Source: Comamonas composti DSM 21721
Lineage (GTDB): Bacteria; Pseudomonadota; Gammaproteobacteria; Burkholderiales; Burkholderiaceae_C
Length of the DNA: 64,000 nucleotides
Assembly (NCBI RefSeq): GCF_000429845.1
Contig: NZ_AUCQ01000007.1
Span: forward strand, 1 to 64,000
Reading direction: 5' to 3'
The notes below the pieces were generated by a model. That model had not been told where the DNA came from. It made no database searches and was given only the letters and a program-made list of their open reading frames with translations. The translations under genes and the position numbers were made by a program. This document shows, in pieces, positions 34,356-43,197 of this stretch (its first letter is position 1; each line of letters opens with the position of its first letter).

Positions 34356-35422
34356 CCTCGACCCCTTCGCATGCCGACCCCTCGATGCTCGAGAACGGCC
34401 GGCATTTCTATCAGCGGCTTTCACGCAAACGCAGCCTCATGCTGTGGGTGATGGCCTTGCTCACCATTGCCTGTTTTGTGCTGGACCTGTCGCTGGGCCA
34501 AGCCTTGTACGCACCAGGTCAGATACTGCGCGCACTGTGGGATAGCGATGCGGCACCCGCCATCCACGTCATCCTGTGGGATATCCGGCTGCCCGTGGCG
34601 CTGTCTGCCCTGGTGGTTGGCGCCAGCCTGGCGATTGCAGGCGTGCAAATGCAGACGGTGCTGAACAACCCGCTGGCCAGCCCTTTCACCTTGGGCCTTT
34701 CCGCAGCCGCAAGCTTTGGTGCAGCCATAGGGCTGGTGTTGGGCGTGAGCATTCTGCCCGCAGCTGCCGTGGCTTTTGCCATTCCCGCCAACGCCTTTTT
34801 GGTGTCCATGGCTGCAGCGCTTTTTATCCACCGCATGAGCCGGCGCCGCGGCATCACCACCGAAATGATTGTGCTGCTCGGCACCACCCTGGTTTTCACC
34901 TTTGGTGCGCTGCTTGAGGCCCTGCAATACGTGGCACCGGACCAGGCGCTGTCTGCCGTGGTCTTCTGGACCATGGGCAGTCTCTCGCGCAGCAACTGGC
35001 TCAAGCTCGGCATCATGGGTGCCGTCCTCGTGCTGGTGTGGCTGGCTTTTGCCAAACAGGCCTGGGCCATGACGGCTTTGCGACTGGGAGAGGCCCGCGC
35101 CAGCAGCCTGGGCGTTCCTGTGGACCGCCTTCGCCTGCAAGGCATTTTGCTGGGGAGTCTGCTGGCATCGGTGTGCGTGTCTTTTGTGGGCACCATAGGC
35201 TTTGTGGGGCTGGTGGGGCCCCATGTCGCACGCATGCTGATAGGGGAAGACCAGCGTTATCTGCTTCCGGCCTCGGCCCTGTGCGGTGCGGCCATGCTGT
35301 CCGCCGCTTCCGTTTTGAGCAAATCCCTGCTGCCCGGGCAGACGCTGCCGATTGGCATCGTCACCTCGCTGGTGGGCGTGCCTTTGTTTTTCATCTTGAT
35401 TTTGAGGACGCGCACACGATGA
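34352..35422 (+). CDS. FecCD-family iron-siderophore ABC permease
   Basis: A 356-residue permease with about ten membrane spans. It has the FecCD signatures DIRLPVALSALVVGASLAIAG, MQTVLNNPLASPFTLG and, near the C-terminus, FVGLVGPHVARMLIGEDQR, which includes the ATPase-coupling helix. ATG 34352 overlaps the binding-protein stop (ATGA). Only one permease gene is present, implying a homodimer, as in BtuC-type importers. Confidence 0.92.
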   Translation: MTSTPSHADPSMLENGRHFYQRLSRKRSLMLWVMALLTIACFVLDLSLGQALYAPGQILRALWDSDAAPAIHVILWDIRLPVALSALVVGASLAIAGVQMQTVLNNPLASPFTLGLSAAASFGAAIGLVLGVSILPAAAVAFAIPANAFLVSMAAALFIHRMSRRRGITTEMIVLLGTTLVFTFGALLEALQYVAPDQALSAVVFWTMGSLSRSNWLKLGIMGAVLVLVWLAFAKQAWAMTALRLGEARASSLGVPVDRLRLQGILLGSLLASVCVSFVGTIGFVGLVGPHVARMLIGEDQRYLLPASALCGAAMLSAASVLSKSLLPGQTLPIGIVTSLVGVPLFFILILRTRTR

Positions 35423-36243
35423 AAGACATGCTGGAGATAGCTGCCGTGTCTGTGTCGTTTGGCACCCGCAAGGTCCTCAACGACATCAGCTTCGGCCCGC
35501 TGCGTGCAGGCAGCGTCACGGCCTTGTTGGGCTCCAATGCGGCGGGAAAATCCACGCTGTTGCGGTGTCTGGCCGGCGAGCTGCAAGGCCATGGCGTGGT
35601 CCGCGTGGACGGCCAGCCCCTGGCGCACTGGCCTGCCCATCACCCCAACCGGCCGGCACATGTGCCGCAGGACTACTCGATGCGCTCATCGCTGCGCGTT
35701 TTCGAGGCGGTCTTGCTGGCAGGCAAGCAGGCAGCAGGAGGCTGGTCTGTGTCCAACGGCGAGCTCGATGCCGTGACCCAGATTCTGGCGACCCTGCAAA
35801 TCGACGGGCTGGCAGACCGCGAGCTGAGCGCGCTCAGCGGAGGGCAGCGCCAACTGGTGTCCATTGCACAAGCCCTGGTGCGCCAGCCACGCGTCTTGCT
35901 GCTGGACGAGCCCACCAGTGCCCTGGATCTGCAGCGCAAGTTCGAGGTGCTGGAGCTGCTGAGAGGCCAGGCTCGGCAAAACGCCATGTGCGTTGTGATG
36001 GCCATCCATGACATAGACCATGCCCTGCGCTTTGCGGACCAGGTGGTGGTGCTGCACAACGGCTCCGTGCTTGCCAGTGGTGCGCCAAACCAAGTCCTCA
36101 CGCCGCAGTTGCTGGCCCGCGTGTATGGCGTGCAGGCCCGCGTGGAGCAATGTTCCCAGGGGTTGTGGCATGTGATGGTGGATCAATCGCTGCGCCGCAA
36201 CGCCGCATGGACAAGGACAACACCAGAGGAGCAGCCATGCTGA
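35419..36243 (+). CDS. Iron-siderophore ABC importer ATPase
   Basis: A 274-residue ATPase of the FecE/FhuC group. Walker A is GSNAAGKST near residue 38, the Q-loop region VPQDYSMR near 85, the ABC signature LSGGQRQ near 140, Walker B VLLLDEPTSALD near 160 and the switch His in MAIHDIDHAL near 195. It overlaps the permease stop (ATGA), and its own end overlaps the next gene (ATGCTGA). It completes a five-gene siderophore import operon. Confidence 0.92.
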   Translation: MKDMLEIAAVSVSFGTRKVLNDISFGPLRAGSVTALLGSNAAGKSTLLRCLAGELQGHGVVRVDGQPLAHWPAHHPNRPAHVPQDYSMRSSLRVFEAVLLAGKQAAGGWSVSNGELDAVTQILATLQIDGLADRELSALSGGQRQLVSIAQALVRQPRVLLLDEPTSALDLQRKFEVLELLRGQARQNAMCVVMAIHDIDHALRFADQVVVLHNGSVLASGAPNQVLTPQLLARVYGVQARVEQCSQGLWHVMVDQSLRRNAAWTRTTPEEQPC

Positions 36244-37337
36244 CCATCATCGCCAAAGACGCCTTGCGCGCACGCATAGAAAAGGCCTCGGGCGGCAAAC
36301 AAACCGTTCTCTACACCGCCAAGGGCCAGCCCAGCCACATGAACATCGTGCCGGGTTGGCGGCTGGAAGACATCGCACCGGGACTGGGCCAGGGCCTGCA
36401 CCCGGCCTTCATCGTCGACGGCCATGAAAAGCGCGAATTTTTCTATGGAAGCTATGCCGGAACACTGAGCGATGGCGAATTGCTGAGCCTGCCGGATATG
36501 CCTGCGGCCTGCCGCCTAGATTTCGACATGGCCTGGCAGGCAGCGCGTGCCTGCGGCCAGGGCTGGCATTTGAGCAGCAATGCCGAGCGTGCAGCGCTGA
36601 TGCTGTGGAGCCATGCGCAAGGCTGTGCATCGCACGGCAACACCCAGTTCGGCCAAGATGCGCAAGCGCCTGGAGAGAAGGGCGTTCGTATCGATGGCGG
36701 GGCTTGCGGCCTGGACGGTGGCGAGCCCGCTGTGCTGACCGGTTCCGGTCCGTACAGCTGGCGCCATGACCATTCGCCGCACGGCATTGCCGACCTCACC
36801 GGCAACCTCTGGGAGTGGCAGACCGGCCTGCGCCTTGTGGACGGTGAGGTGCAGGTGATACCGGACAACAACGCCGTGCATGCCAGCGCATCCGCAGACT
36901 CCAGGCACTGGAAGGCCATCTGCCTCAGTGATGGCGCGCTGGTGGAGCCTGGCACCGTGGGCACGGCCAAGCTCGATGCACCTACGGACCGCAAGGATGG
37001 CAATGCAGGGCTTCCCGTTTGGGCAGAGAAAATCGGGAACCGCAATGGCATGGCTGGCAGCAATGCCAACAGCCCAGGTCTGCTGGACGCCGCTTTTGAC
37101 GCCATGCGTGCCGATGCCTTTGGCGCTTTCCAGCGCCTGGCCATGCTGGGTCTGGCGCCCCATGCCCGTACCGGGAGCGCCGAGCAGGTGTATCTGCGCA
37201 ACTATGGCGAGCGCATCTTCCTCAGCGGCGGGGCCTGGTATTCGGGCGCCATGGCAGGCCAGCGGACGCTATGCCTCAGCCATCCCCGCGGGCATGCCAG
37301 CACCTCGGTCGGCGCACGCCCGGCCTTTATCCTCTGA
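36237..37337 (+). CDS. Formylglycine-enzyme/C-type-lectin-fold protein in the siderophore operon
   Basis: A 366-residue protein without signal peptide or membrane segment. The motif HGIADLTGNLWEWQTGLRLVDGE near residue 190 and the C-terminal SGGAWYSGAMAGQRTLCLSHPRGHASTSVGARPAFIL region (shown here only as landmarks SGGAWYSG and VGARPAFIL) match the SUMF1/C-type-lectin fold. That fold is found in formylglycine-generating enzymes, PvdO-like proteins and phage or DGR target proteins. The Cys pair of true formylglycine-generating enzymes is not evident. ATG 36237 overlaps the ATPase stop by seven bases, so the protein is made together with a siderophore importer. It may modify or release an imported ligand, but that is a guess. 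Confidence 0.7.
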   Translation: MLTIIAKDALRARIEKASGGKQTVLYTAKGQPSHMNIVPGWRLEDIAPGLGQGLHPAFIVDGHEKREFFYGSYAGTLSDGELLSLPDMPAACRLDFDMAWQAARACGQGWHLSSNAERAALMLWSHAQGCASHGNTQFGQDAQAPGEKGVRIDGGACGLDGGEPAVLTGSGPYSWRHDHSPHGIADLTGNLWEWQTGLRLVDGEVQVIPDNNAVHASASADSRHWKAICLSDGALVEPGTVGTAKLDAPTDRKDGNAGLPVWAEKIGNRNGMAGSNANSPGLLDAAFDAMRADAFGAFQRLAMLGLAPHARTGSAEQVYLRNYGERIFLSGGAWYSGAMAGQRTLCLSHPRGHASTSVGARPAFIL

Positions 37338-37361
37338 CGGGACTCAGCCATGGACAAGTGA

Positions 37362-37388
37362 AGGTCTGGGCCTATGCCCCAGCCTTTT
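37362..37388. terminator. Terminator between the siderophore operon and tetR
   Basis: AGG-CTGGGC and GCCC-CAG-CCT form a hairpin with a bulge and the loop CTAT, followed on the plus strand by six T. It overlaps the 3' end of the convergent tetR gene. Confidence 0.55.
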
Positions 37389-38013
37389 TTGTCGGATTCA
37401 ACATCTGAAGACATGCTGCAGAGACGCTGCGCGCAAAGGGTTTGATGTTCTTTGTTTTGGCAGCGATGACATCGTCGGTTGCGCCGTGTACACCCGAGTA
37501 GATCAGCAGGGCCACCACCCTGGGCACGGGCGGTGACCAGACACCGGCCCGGCAACCACCATCAATGATCTCCAGCAACTGGTCCAGGATGGCATTCTTG
37601 GCCTGGTTGGCGCGGTCATGGTGGTGGTGGTTGGTGTAGACGATGTCGTGGATGCGATAGGTCTTCACATAGGTCTCGACATTGGCATAGACCCAGACCT
37701 GCAGCCGGCCGACCCAGTCATCAGCTGCGCAAGCAGACATGGCCTGTTCGAGGCTGGCCATGAAGTGCTCTGTATAGCGCTTGCCCAATGCCTCCAGCAT
37801 GTCGGTCTTGGCCGAGAAATAATGGTAGAAGGTGCCTTTGGCGACCTGCGCCGATTCGACGATGTCGCTGATCGTCGTGGCCTCGACCCCTTTTTCCAGG
37901 AAGAGCTTTTCGGCTGCCGCCATCAGCTCTTCCAGACGTACCTCGGCTGGCTTGGTTCTGGGGCGACCCGGGCGCTTGGCTGTGGAGTCCCTGGCAGGCG
38001 TTTTTTCTTTCAT
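37372..38013 (-). CDS. TetR/AcrR-family repressor
   Basis: A 213-residue regulator. A basic N-tail (AKRPGRPRTKPAEV) precedes the TetR DNA-binding helix-turn-helix. The HTH includes MAAAEKLFLEKGVEATTISDIVESAQVAKGTFYHYFSAKTDML (landmarks AAEKLFLEKG and GTFYHYFSAK, about residues 30-75). The C-terminal ligand domain has an odd THHHHDR-like HHHH cluster (residues about 140-143), a possible metal site. I use ATG 38013, because the longer frame begins at a TTG. The palindrome at 38104-38118 lies between this gene and the divergent exporter and recurs before the siderophore operon, so this protein is the likely repressor of both and of itself. Confidence 0.88.
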   Translation of the reverse strand: MKEKTPARDSTAKRPGRPRTKPAEVRLEELMAAAEKLFLEKGVEATTISDIVESAQVAKGTFYHYFSAKTDMLEALGKRYTEHFMASLEQAMSACAADDWVGRLQVWVYANVETYVKTYRIHDIVYTNHHHHDRANQAKNAILDQLLEIIDGGCRAGVWSPPVPRVVALLIYSGVHGATDDVIAAKTKNIKPFARSVSAACLQMLNPTKKAGA

Positions 38014-38094
38014 CGCGTCAATTGATCTGGGTATGGGCAAGCAGGGGCCAGTCTAAAGGAACGGCAACCGCAAAGCCGGAAGTGACTTTGCATC

Positions 38095-38130
38095 TTATTT
38101 ATTGACCGACGGTCGGTCGAAAAATAAGAT
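38095..38130. promoter_or_regulatory. Divergent tetR/exporter promoters with shared TetR operator
   Basis: Plus strand: TTGACC (38102-38107), 17 bases, TAAGAT (38125-38130). Minus strand: TCGACC, 17 bases, TAAGAT, placed symmetrically. The palindrome GACCGACGGTCGGTC at 38104-38118 lies in both spacers. The plus-strand start codon at 38136 is only five bases after the -10 box. Confidence 0.75.
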
Positions 38131-38135
38131 GGGGT

Positions 38136-39638
38136 ATGACTTCCTCTTCCATCGATTCTCTTAGGTTCACAGACCAGCAGGTCTTCAAACGCCGCTGTGC
38201 TGTTGCTGCGGCCTATCTGGGTACTTTTCTGGCCACGCTCGACATCAGCATCGTCAACGTCGCGCTTCCCACATTGCAGCAAGCCTTGCACACCGATATC
38301 GCCGGGCTGCAGTGGGTGGTGAACGCCTATGCCATTTGCCTGTCGGCCTTCATGCTTTCAGCCGGGCCGGTGGCGGATCGCTATGGGCATAAGCGCGCCT
38401 GGATTTGCGGCGTTGTGCTGTTCACCATAGGTTCTGCGCTGTGTGCTGCGGCGTCCTCACTCAACCCGTTGCTGGCGGGCCGGGCACTTCAGGGCCTGGC
38501 CGGAGCACTGGTCATACCGGGTGCCTTGCCCATCCTGGCGCATGCCTATCCCGACCCCAAGCAGCGGGCCCATGTCATCGGTGGCTGGTCTGCCTTCAGT
38601 GCGCTGGCGCTGGTGCTGGGGCCATTGCTGGGAGGGGTGTTGCTGCATTTCTGGACATGGCACAGCATATTTCTCATCAACCTCCCCCTGGGCGTGCTGA
38701 CGGTTGCATTGGGACTGTGGGGGATTACCGAGCGCAAACACCCCCAAGAGGCCGCGCTGGACCCAGCAGGGCAGTTGCTGAGTGTGCTTTTCCTCGGGAC
38801 TTTGACATATGGGCTGATTGAAGCGGGAGAGTCCAGTTTCACGGCCGCACCTGCCATGGCAGCGCTGGGCCTGGCATTGCTGGCCGCCGTTCTGTTTGTG
38901 TTTACCGAGCTGAAGGTAAAGCGTCCGCTGGTGCCTTTGGAAATGTTTCGCCAACCCCAACTGGCGTTGACGAATCTGGCATCGTTCGTGCTGGGCTTCT
39001 CCTACTACAGCAGCCTGTTCTTTTTCTCCATCTTCTTGCAAGGTGTGCAGAGCTGGTCACCGGTGGAGGCGGGCTGGCGGATGATGCCGCTCTTTGTGGT
39101 CACGGGCTTGACCTCGGTGCTTTTCGGCAAGCTGAGTGCCCGGTTTTCTTTGCACCGGCTCATGGTGACAGGGTATGCGCTGACCTCGCTGTCCATGGCC
39201 GCCATGGCGCTTTTCACGACTTCCACACCGTATGCCGTTGTCGGAGCCCTTTTTGTTCTGATGGGACTCGGGGTTGGGCTGGCCGTCCCGGCCACGGGAG
39301 TGGCAGTCATGGAGAGTGCACCGCCCGCACGTGCAGGCATGGTCTCAGCCATGCTCAACGCCTTGCGCCAAATGGGCATGACGGTGGGTATTGCCCTGCT
39401 GGGGGCATTGATGACCCACAGGGCCATACAGGTGATGGCGAGCTCGCCAGAGCTGCAAGATGTGGCAGGCGCAGCAGACTTGGCCAACCAGGCGATCACA
39501 CACCACGTGGTGCCTGAATCTCTCTCGGCCTTGTACGCAAGTTCTCTTGGCAGCGGTTTCCAAATCGCGATGCTGGTTGCAGCCTTGGTCTGCGGGATGG
39601 CCACAGCATTGCTGATGTCCATGAAACGGGCCGCCTGA
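38136..39638 (+). CDS. MFS efflux transporter, DHA2 (EmrB/QacA) family
   Basis: A 500-residue, 14-TM drug:H+ antiporter. The motifs are LDISIVNVALPTLQQAL in TM1 (the LDxTxVNVALP motif), VADRYGHKRAW (motif A) near residue 70 and SAFSALALVLGPLLGGVLL (motif C) near 155. Its promoter carries the TetR operator shared with the siderophore operon, suggesting export of a siderophore, a sideromycin or another ligand sensed by TetR. ATG 38136 follows the -10 box so closely that the mRNA may be leaderless. No other in-frame start precedes the first membrane segment. Confidence 0.92.
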   Translation: MTSSSIDSLRFTDQQVFKRRCAVAAAYLGTFLATLDISIVNVALPTLQQALHTDIAGLQWVVNAYAICLSAFMLSAGPVADRYGHKRAWICGVVLFTIGSALCAAASSLNPLLAGRALQGLAGALVIPGALPILAHAYPDPKQRAHVIGGWSAFSALALVLGPLLGGVLLHFWTWHSIFLINLPLGVLTVALGLWGITERKHPQEAALDPAGQLLSVLFLGTLTYGLIEAGESSFTAAPAMAALGLALLAAVLFVFTELKVKRPLVPLEMFRQPQLALTNLASFVLGFSYYSSLFFFSIFLQGVQSWSPVEAGWRMMPLFVVTGLTSVLFGKLSARFSLHRLMVTGYALTSLSMAAMALFTTSTPYAVVGALFVLMGLGVGLAVPATGVAVMESAPPARAGMVSAMLNALRQMGMTVGIALLGALMTHRAIQVMASSPELQDVAGAADLANQAITHHVVPESLSALYASSLGSGFQIAMLVAALVCGMATALLMSMKRAA

Positions 39639-40176
39639 CACAGACTCCTGCGCGCGTGCTTTTGCACGCGTCGCAGTGACCGGCACCGCCCTGAGCTTGG
39701 CTCATGCCGCCCGGACCGTCCTTCGCCCACTCTGGCCAAGCACATCGCTGCGGCAGGCTGGCCTCGATCCCTATCCAGTCTTCGAATCCATGGCCGGCAA
39801 CGCATGTCAATGCGCCATTCGAAGAGCCGGCGAATGGCGCATTGGCCAGGCCGCTCAGGGGCTTGGTCAACAACTCATCCCAGCTTTCGATCACTGCCGA
39901 ACATGGCCCGACTTCGGCTGCATGGTCTTTTATCGCTCTTCACGTTTGCCCACGTTCGTGTGAGCTCTGCCCTCCAAGAGAGCCTCTTTTTACCTTTGGG
40001 CGACCCGATGGCAAAAACCGCCCCAAGCTGACCTCAAACTGACGCTGATCAAAAAAACAATAAAAACCCGATCAAACGCTTACCTATAAAGCGCTTAAAG
40101 CTATTAATTTGATTGCAAAAAACGGCCATTGAATCAACCAGACAGCATGAAAAATCGCAAAAAAGCCTGCATTCTC
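39639..40176. other. Gene-free stretch with hairpins before the proVWX promoter
   Basis: I recognise no gene here. It contains a GC-rich hairpin just after the exporter stop (GCGCGTGC/GCACGCGT, about 39652-39675) that may be a terminator. A perfect 14-bp inverted repeat is listed separately at 39808-39844, and an AT-rich part (40040-40176) contains one more copy of the AGCGCTT palindrome family. Frames of up to about 130 codons exist on both strands but show no protein family features. Confidence 0.6.
39808..39844. repeat. Perfect 14-bp inverted repeat
   Basis: CAATGCGCCATTCG (39808-39821) and CGAATGGCGCATTG (39831-39844) are exact reverse complements separated by 9 bases. No T run follows, so it is not a standard terminator. 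It may be part of a short mobile element or an RNA hairpin. Confidence 0.7.
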
Positions 40177-40216
40177 TTCATGCACTTTTGCATGAAAAAC
40201 CTTGGGTTTATATAAT
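40177..40216 (+). promoter_or_regulatory. Candidate proVWX promoter with overlapping palindrome
   Basis: A perfect TATAAT (40211-40216) follows TTGCAT (40188-40193) with 17-base spacing. The -35 box lies in the right arm of the palindrome TTCATGCA-CTTT-TGCATGAA (40177-40196), a possible operator. The surroundings are AT-rich, unlike the rest of the window. Start of transcription near 40223 would give a leader of about 395 nt. Confidence 0.5.
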
Positions 40217-40616
40217 TTAATCTTTCTTACAACCTGCTCCGCAGGGTATGGCCGTCACACAAAACGGCCTTCAATCCCCTCCGGCGAATGTCTGCGCTAT
40301 GCCGCACTTTCGTCATCCGGGACTGAATCCGGTCCAGACATTCAGGTATTGCACGGCATGGATTGCATGGCCGCAATGCCAACCAGGGAAGCTGTACGCC
40401 GTGCTGCGACAGTGCTCCCACCCCAAGGCTCTTGCGCAACGCCCCGCGTGCCATTCGAGCTGTCTCGGGTGCTCTTCGTACCCGTGTAATTTGTGACCAC
40501 AAGCCTTTGCGCCTTGTCGCTTGAAAAGCATCAGGGCTTGAATCCGGCTTGTGCGCCGGCCCCCTTTTTCCGGGGAGCCTGTCTGTGTATCACCTCTTCA
40601 AAAGGAGAACGCCACA
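40217..40616 (+). other. Long 5' leader of the proVWX operon
   Basis: About 400 bases with no recognisable gene between the candidate promoter and proV. Small hairpins are visible: GGCCGT/ACGGCC near 40250-40269, and CCGGC (40544-40548) with GCCGG (40555-40559), the latter followed by CCCCCTTTTT and then CCGGGG. That pattern could be an attenuator. The ribosome binding site AAAAGGAGAAC lies at the end. A regulatory RNA role is only a suggestion. Confidence 0.35.
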
Positions 40617-41948
40617 GTGGCCAAGCGGATCGATATAGATCATGTATTCAAAGTCTTCGGCAACGAGCCCAAGGTCGCACTCGAGTTGGTGCGCCAAGGC
40701 CGTAGCAAGCAGGAAATCCTGGAGCGCACCGGTCAGTCGATTGGTGTGTTCGATGCCCACTTCAACATAGAGGCTGGCGAGATCTTCGTCGTCATGGGCT
40801 TGTCGGGCTCGGGCAAATCCACGCTGGTGCGCATGCTCAATCGCCTGATCGAGCCCACCAGCGGGCGGATTCTGGTGAATGGAGAAGACATCAATGCCTT
40901 GAGCGAGCGAGAGCTGCGCGCCTTGCGTCGCAAGGATATTTCCATGGTCTTCCAGTCGTTCGCCCTCATGCCGCACATGAGCGTGCTGGACAACACGGCC
41001 TTTGGCCTGGAGCTCGCCGGCGTTGCCAGATCCGAGCGTGAGCAGCATGCCCAGGCAGCGCTTGAGCAAGTGGGTCTTGGCGCCTGGGGCGCAAGCTATC
41101 CCGACGAACTCTCAGGCGGCATGCAGCAGCGCGTGGGCCTGGCCAGGGCCCTGGCATCGGACCCCTCGATTCTTCTCATGGACGAGGCCTTCTCGGCGCT
41201 TGACCCCATCATTCGCACCGAGATGCAGTCCGAACTGCTGAGGCTGCAGCAGATCAAGCGTCGCACCATCGTCTTCATCTCCCATGATCTGGACGAAGCC
41301 ATGCGCATCGGCGACCGCATCGCCATCATGAAGGACGGCCAGGTCGTACAGGTGGGCACACCCGACGAGATCCTGCGCGAGCCTGCGAACGACTATGTGC
41401 GCAGCTTTGTGCGCGGCGTGGATGCTGCCTCGGTATTCAAGGCTGGCGACATTGCGCGCCAGGCCCTGACCGTGGTGTCCGAACACAGTGACCGTGGCTG
41501 CCGTGCAGCGCTGCGCCTGCTTGAGGACCTGGATCGCGACTACGCCTATGTGGTCACCGCTCACCGCCAGTATCTGGGCGTGGTCTCCTCCGATTCGCTG
41601 CAGCAGGCGCTGCGCGACCACGCCGGGCCCCTGGGTCTGCGCCATGCCTTTCTTGCCGATGTGCAGGCGCTGGAGGCATCCACACCCGTGGCCGACCTCT
41701 ATGGACGTGCTGCCGCAGCGCCATGCGCCCTGCCCGTCAGCGACGAGGAAGGACGCTTTCTGGGCGTGGTCAGCCGCACCACCATGCTGCGCTTTCTCGA
41801 CCGCGACACCCCTCCTGTTCCGCCGCCGCAAAAAACCACGCCGGCCATCACGCTCAATCCGCACTTCCCCGCCTCGGCCGATCAGCCCACACTGGGCCCA
41901 AGCCCCAGCGCACCCAGTGCAGAACAGCAAGCAGGAGATGCACGATGA
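40617..41948 (+). CDS. proV: Glycine betaine/L-proline ABC transporter ATPase ProV
   Basis: A 443-residue ATPase of the osmoprotectant importer family. Walker A is GLSGSGKST near residue 62, the signature LSGGMQQR near 165, Walker [14 protein letters not shown] near 187 and the switch His in [10 protein letters not shown] near 217. C-terminal tandem CBS-like domains (about 285-400) serve as osmotic or ionic-strength sensors in relatives. GTG 40617 follows AAAAGGAG with good spacing and fits the conserved start [11 protein letters not shown]. The end overlaps proW (ATGA). Confidence 0.94.
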   Translation: MAKRIDIDHVFKVFGNEPKVALELVRQGRSKQEILERTGQSIGVFDAHFNIEAGEIFVVMGLSGSGKSTLVRMLNRLIEPTSGRILVNGEDINALSERELRALRRKDISMVFQSFALMPHMSVLDNTAFGLELAGVARSEREQHAQAALEQVGLGAWGASYPDELSGGMQQRVGLARALASDPSILLMDEAFSALDPIIRTEMQSELLRLQQIKRRTIVFISHDLDEAMRIGDRIAIMKDGQVVQVGTPDEILREPANDYVRSFVRGVDAASVFKAGDIARQALTVVSEHSDRGCRAALRLLEDLDRDYAYVVTAHRQYLGVVSSDSLQQALRDHAGPLGLRHAFLADVQALEASTPVADLYGRAAAAPCALPVSDEEGRFLGVVSRTTMLRFLDRDTPPVPPPQKTTPAITLNPHFPASADQPTLGPSPSAPSAEQQAGDAR

Positions 41949-43117
41949 ACGAGAACAACAACATTCCCGACAACATGGATGCAACCGCTGGCACCGACCC
42001 CTGGGCCGATGCTGGCGGCCAGACTGCGGCCACAGCCGAGGCCAGCCAGGACCCCTGGGGCGCGACCAGCGCAACCGCAAGTGATGCAACCCAGGACCCC
42101 TGGGGCTCCGCCAGCAGCGCCGATGCAGCCGGCAGTGACTGGCTGGGCGCGGCCTCCAGCCCCGACCCCGCTGGCGATGGCTTGAGCAGCCTGTGGCAGC
42201 AGATCAGTACCGAAGGCCTGCCCGTGCAATCCTGGATCAACCAGGGCCTGGACTGGGTAGTCACGAACTTCCGCCCTTTCTTCCAGGCCGTGCGTGCGCC
42301 CATCGACGGCACGCTGACCGGCGTCACAGACATGCTTCAGGCCATTCCCTGGCCCGTGCTGATCGTGATTCTTGCGCTCGTCGCCTGGCAATTCGCAGGC
42401 CGGGCCCTGGCCTTGGGCACAGCCATCTCCCTGCTGGCCGTGGCCGCGCTGGGCATCTGGTCCGAAGCCATGGTGACTCTGGCCCTGGTACTGACCTCGC
42501 TGGTCTTCTGCCTGATCATCGGTCTACCTGTAGGCATCTTGCTGGCATCCAGCGAACGGGCCGAACGCTGGATGCGCCCCGTGCTTGATGCCATGCAGAC
42601 CACGCCGGCCTTTGTCTACCTGGTGCCCGTGGTCATGCTCTTCGGCATTGGCAATGTGCCAGGCGTCATCGTGACCATCGTGTTCGCCCTGCCTCCGCTG
42701 ATACGCCTGACCAATCTGGGCATACGCCAGGTCCGGCCTGACCTCATCGAAGCCAGCCGCGCCTACGGTGCCTCGACCTGGCAACTGCTCTGGAAGGTGC
42801 AACTGCCGCTGGCCCTGCCCTCCATCATGGCCGGCGTCAACCAGGCTTTGATGCTGTCCCTGTCGATGGTGGTCATCGCCTCCATGATTGCCGTAGGCGG
42901 CCTTGGACAGATGGTCTTGCGCGGGATTGGGCGCCTGGACATGGGCCTGGCCACCGTAGGCGGTCTGGGAATCGTGCTGCTGGCCATTGTGCTGGACCGC
43001 ATCACCCAGGCCATGGGCCAGCAGCGCCGCGGCGGCCTGCATTGGTGGCATGGCGGCCCCGTAGGCTGCCTGACCCGCCTGCTGGGCGCCAAGCCCGCAC
43101 AGAAAAACGGCGGCTAA
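41945..43117 (+). CDS. proW: Glycine betaine/L-proline ABC permease ProW
   Basis: A 390-residue permease. A soluble, acidic N-terminal tail of about 85 residues contains three DPW repeats ([21 protein letters not shown]) like those of E. coli ProW. The sequence [17 protein letters not shown] follows, then about six to seven membrane spans. The coupling loop [25 protein letters not shown] (landmark EASRAYGAS near residue 270) is conserved. It overlaps proV by four bases and precedes two binding-protein genes. Confidence 0.94.
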   Translation: MNENNNIPDNMDATAGTDPWADAGGQTAATAEASQDPWGATSATASDATQDPWGSASSADAAGSDWLGAASSPDPAGDGLSSLWQQISTEGLPVQSWINQGLDWVVTNFRPFFQAVRAPIDGTLTGVTDMLQAIPWPVLIVILALVAWQFAGRALALGTAISLLAVAALGIWSEAMVTLALVLTSLVFCLIIGLPVGILLASSERAERWMRPVLDAMQTTPAFVYLVPVVMLFGIGNVPGVIVTIVFALPPLIRLTNLGIRQVRPDLIEASRAYGASTWQLLWKVQLPLALPSIMAGVNQALMLSLSMVVIASMIAVGGLGQMVLRGIGRLDMGLATVGGLGIVLLAIVLDRITQAMGQQRRGGLHWWHGGPVGCLTRLLGAKPAQKNGG

Positions 43118-43197
43118 GCCGCAGTTTGTGACGACGAGGCGTCTGCCCTGCAAGGCAAGACGCCCACTGTTTTACTTCACCAAGGAGGAACGCAAGC

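Noticed and set aside
36237-37337. Diversity-generating retroelement target protein
   Set aside because: The fold resembles DGR variable proteins, but there is no reverse transcriptase, template repeat or accessory gene in the window.
39496-39963. Open frames of about 95 to 130 codons on both strands after the exporter gene
   Set aside because: No start with ribosome binding site, no family motif, and one overlaps the exporter coding region.
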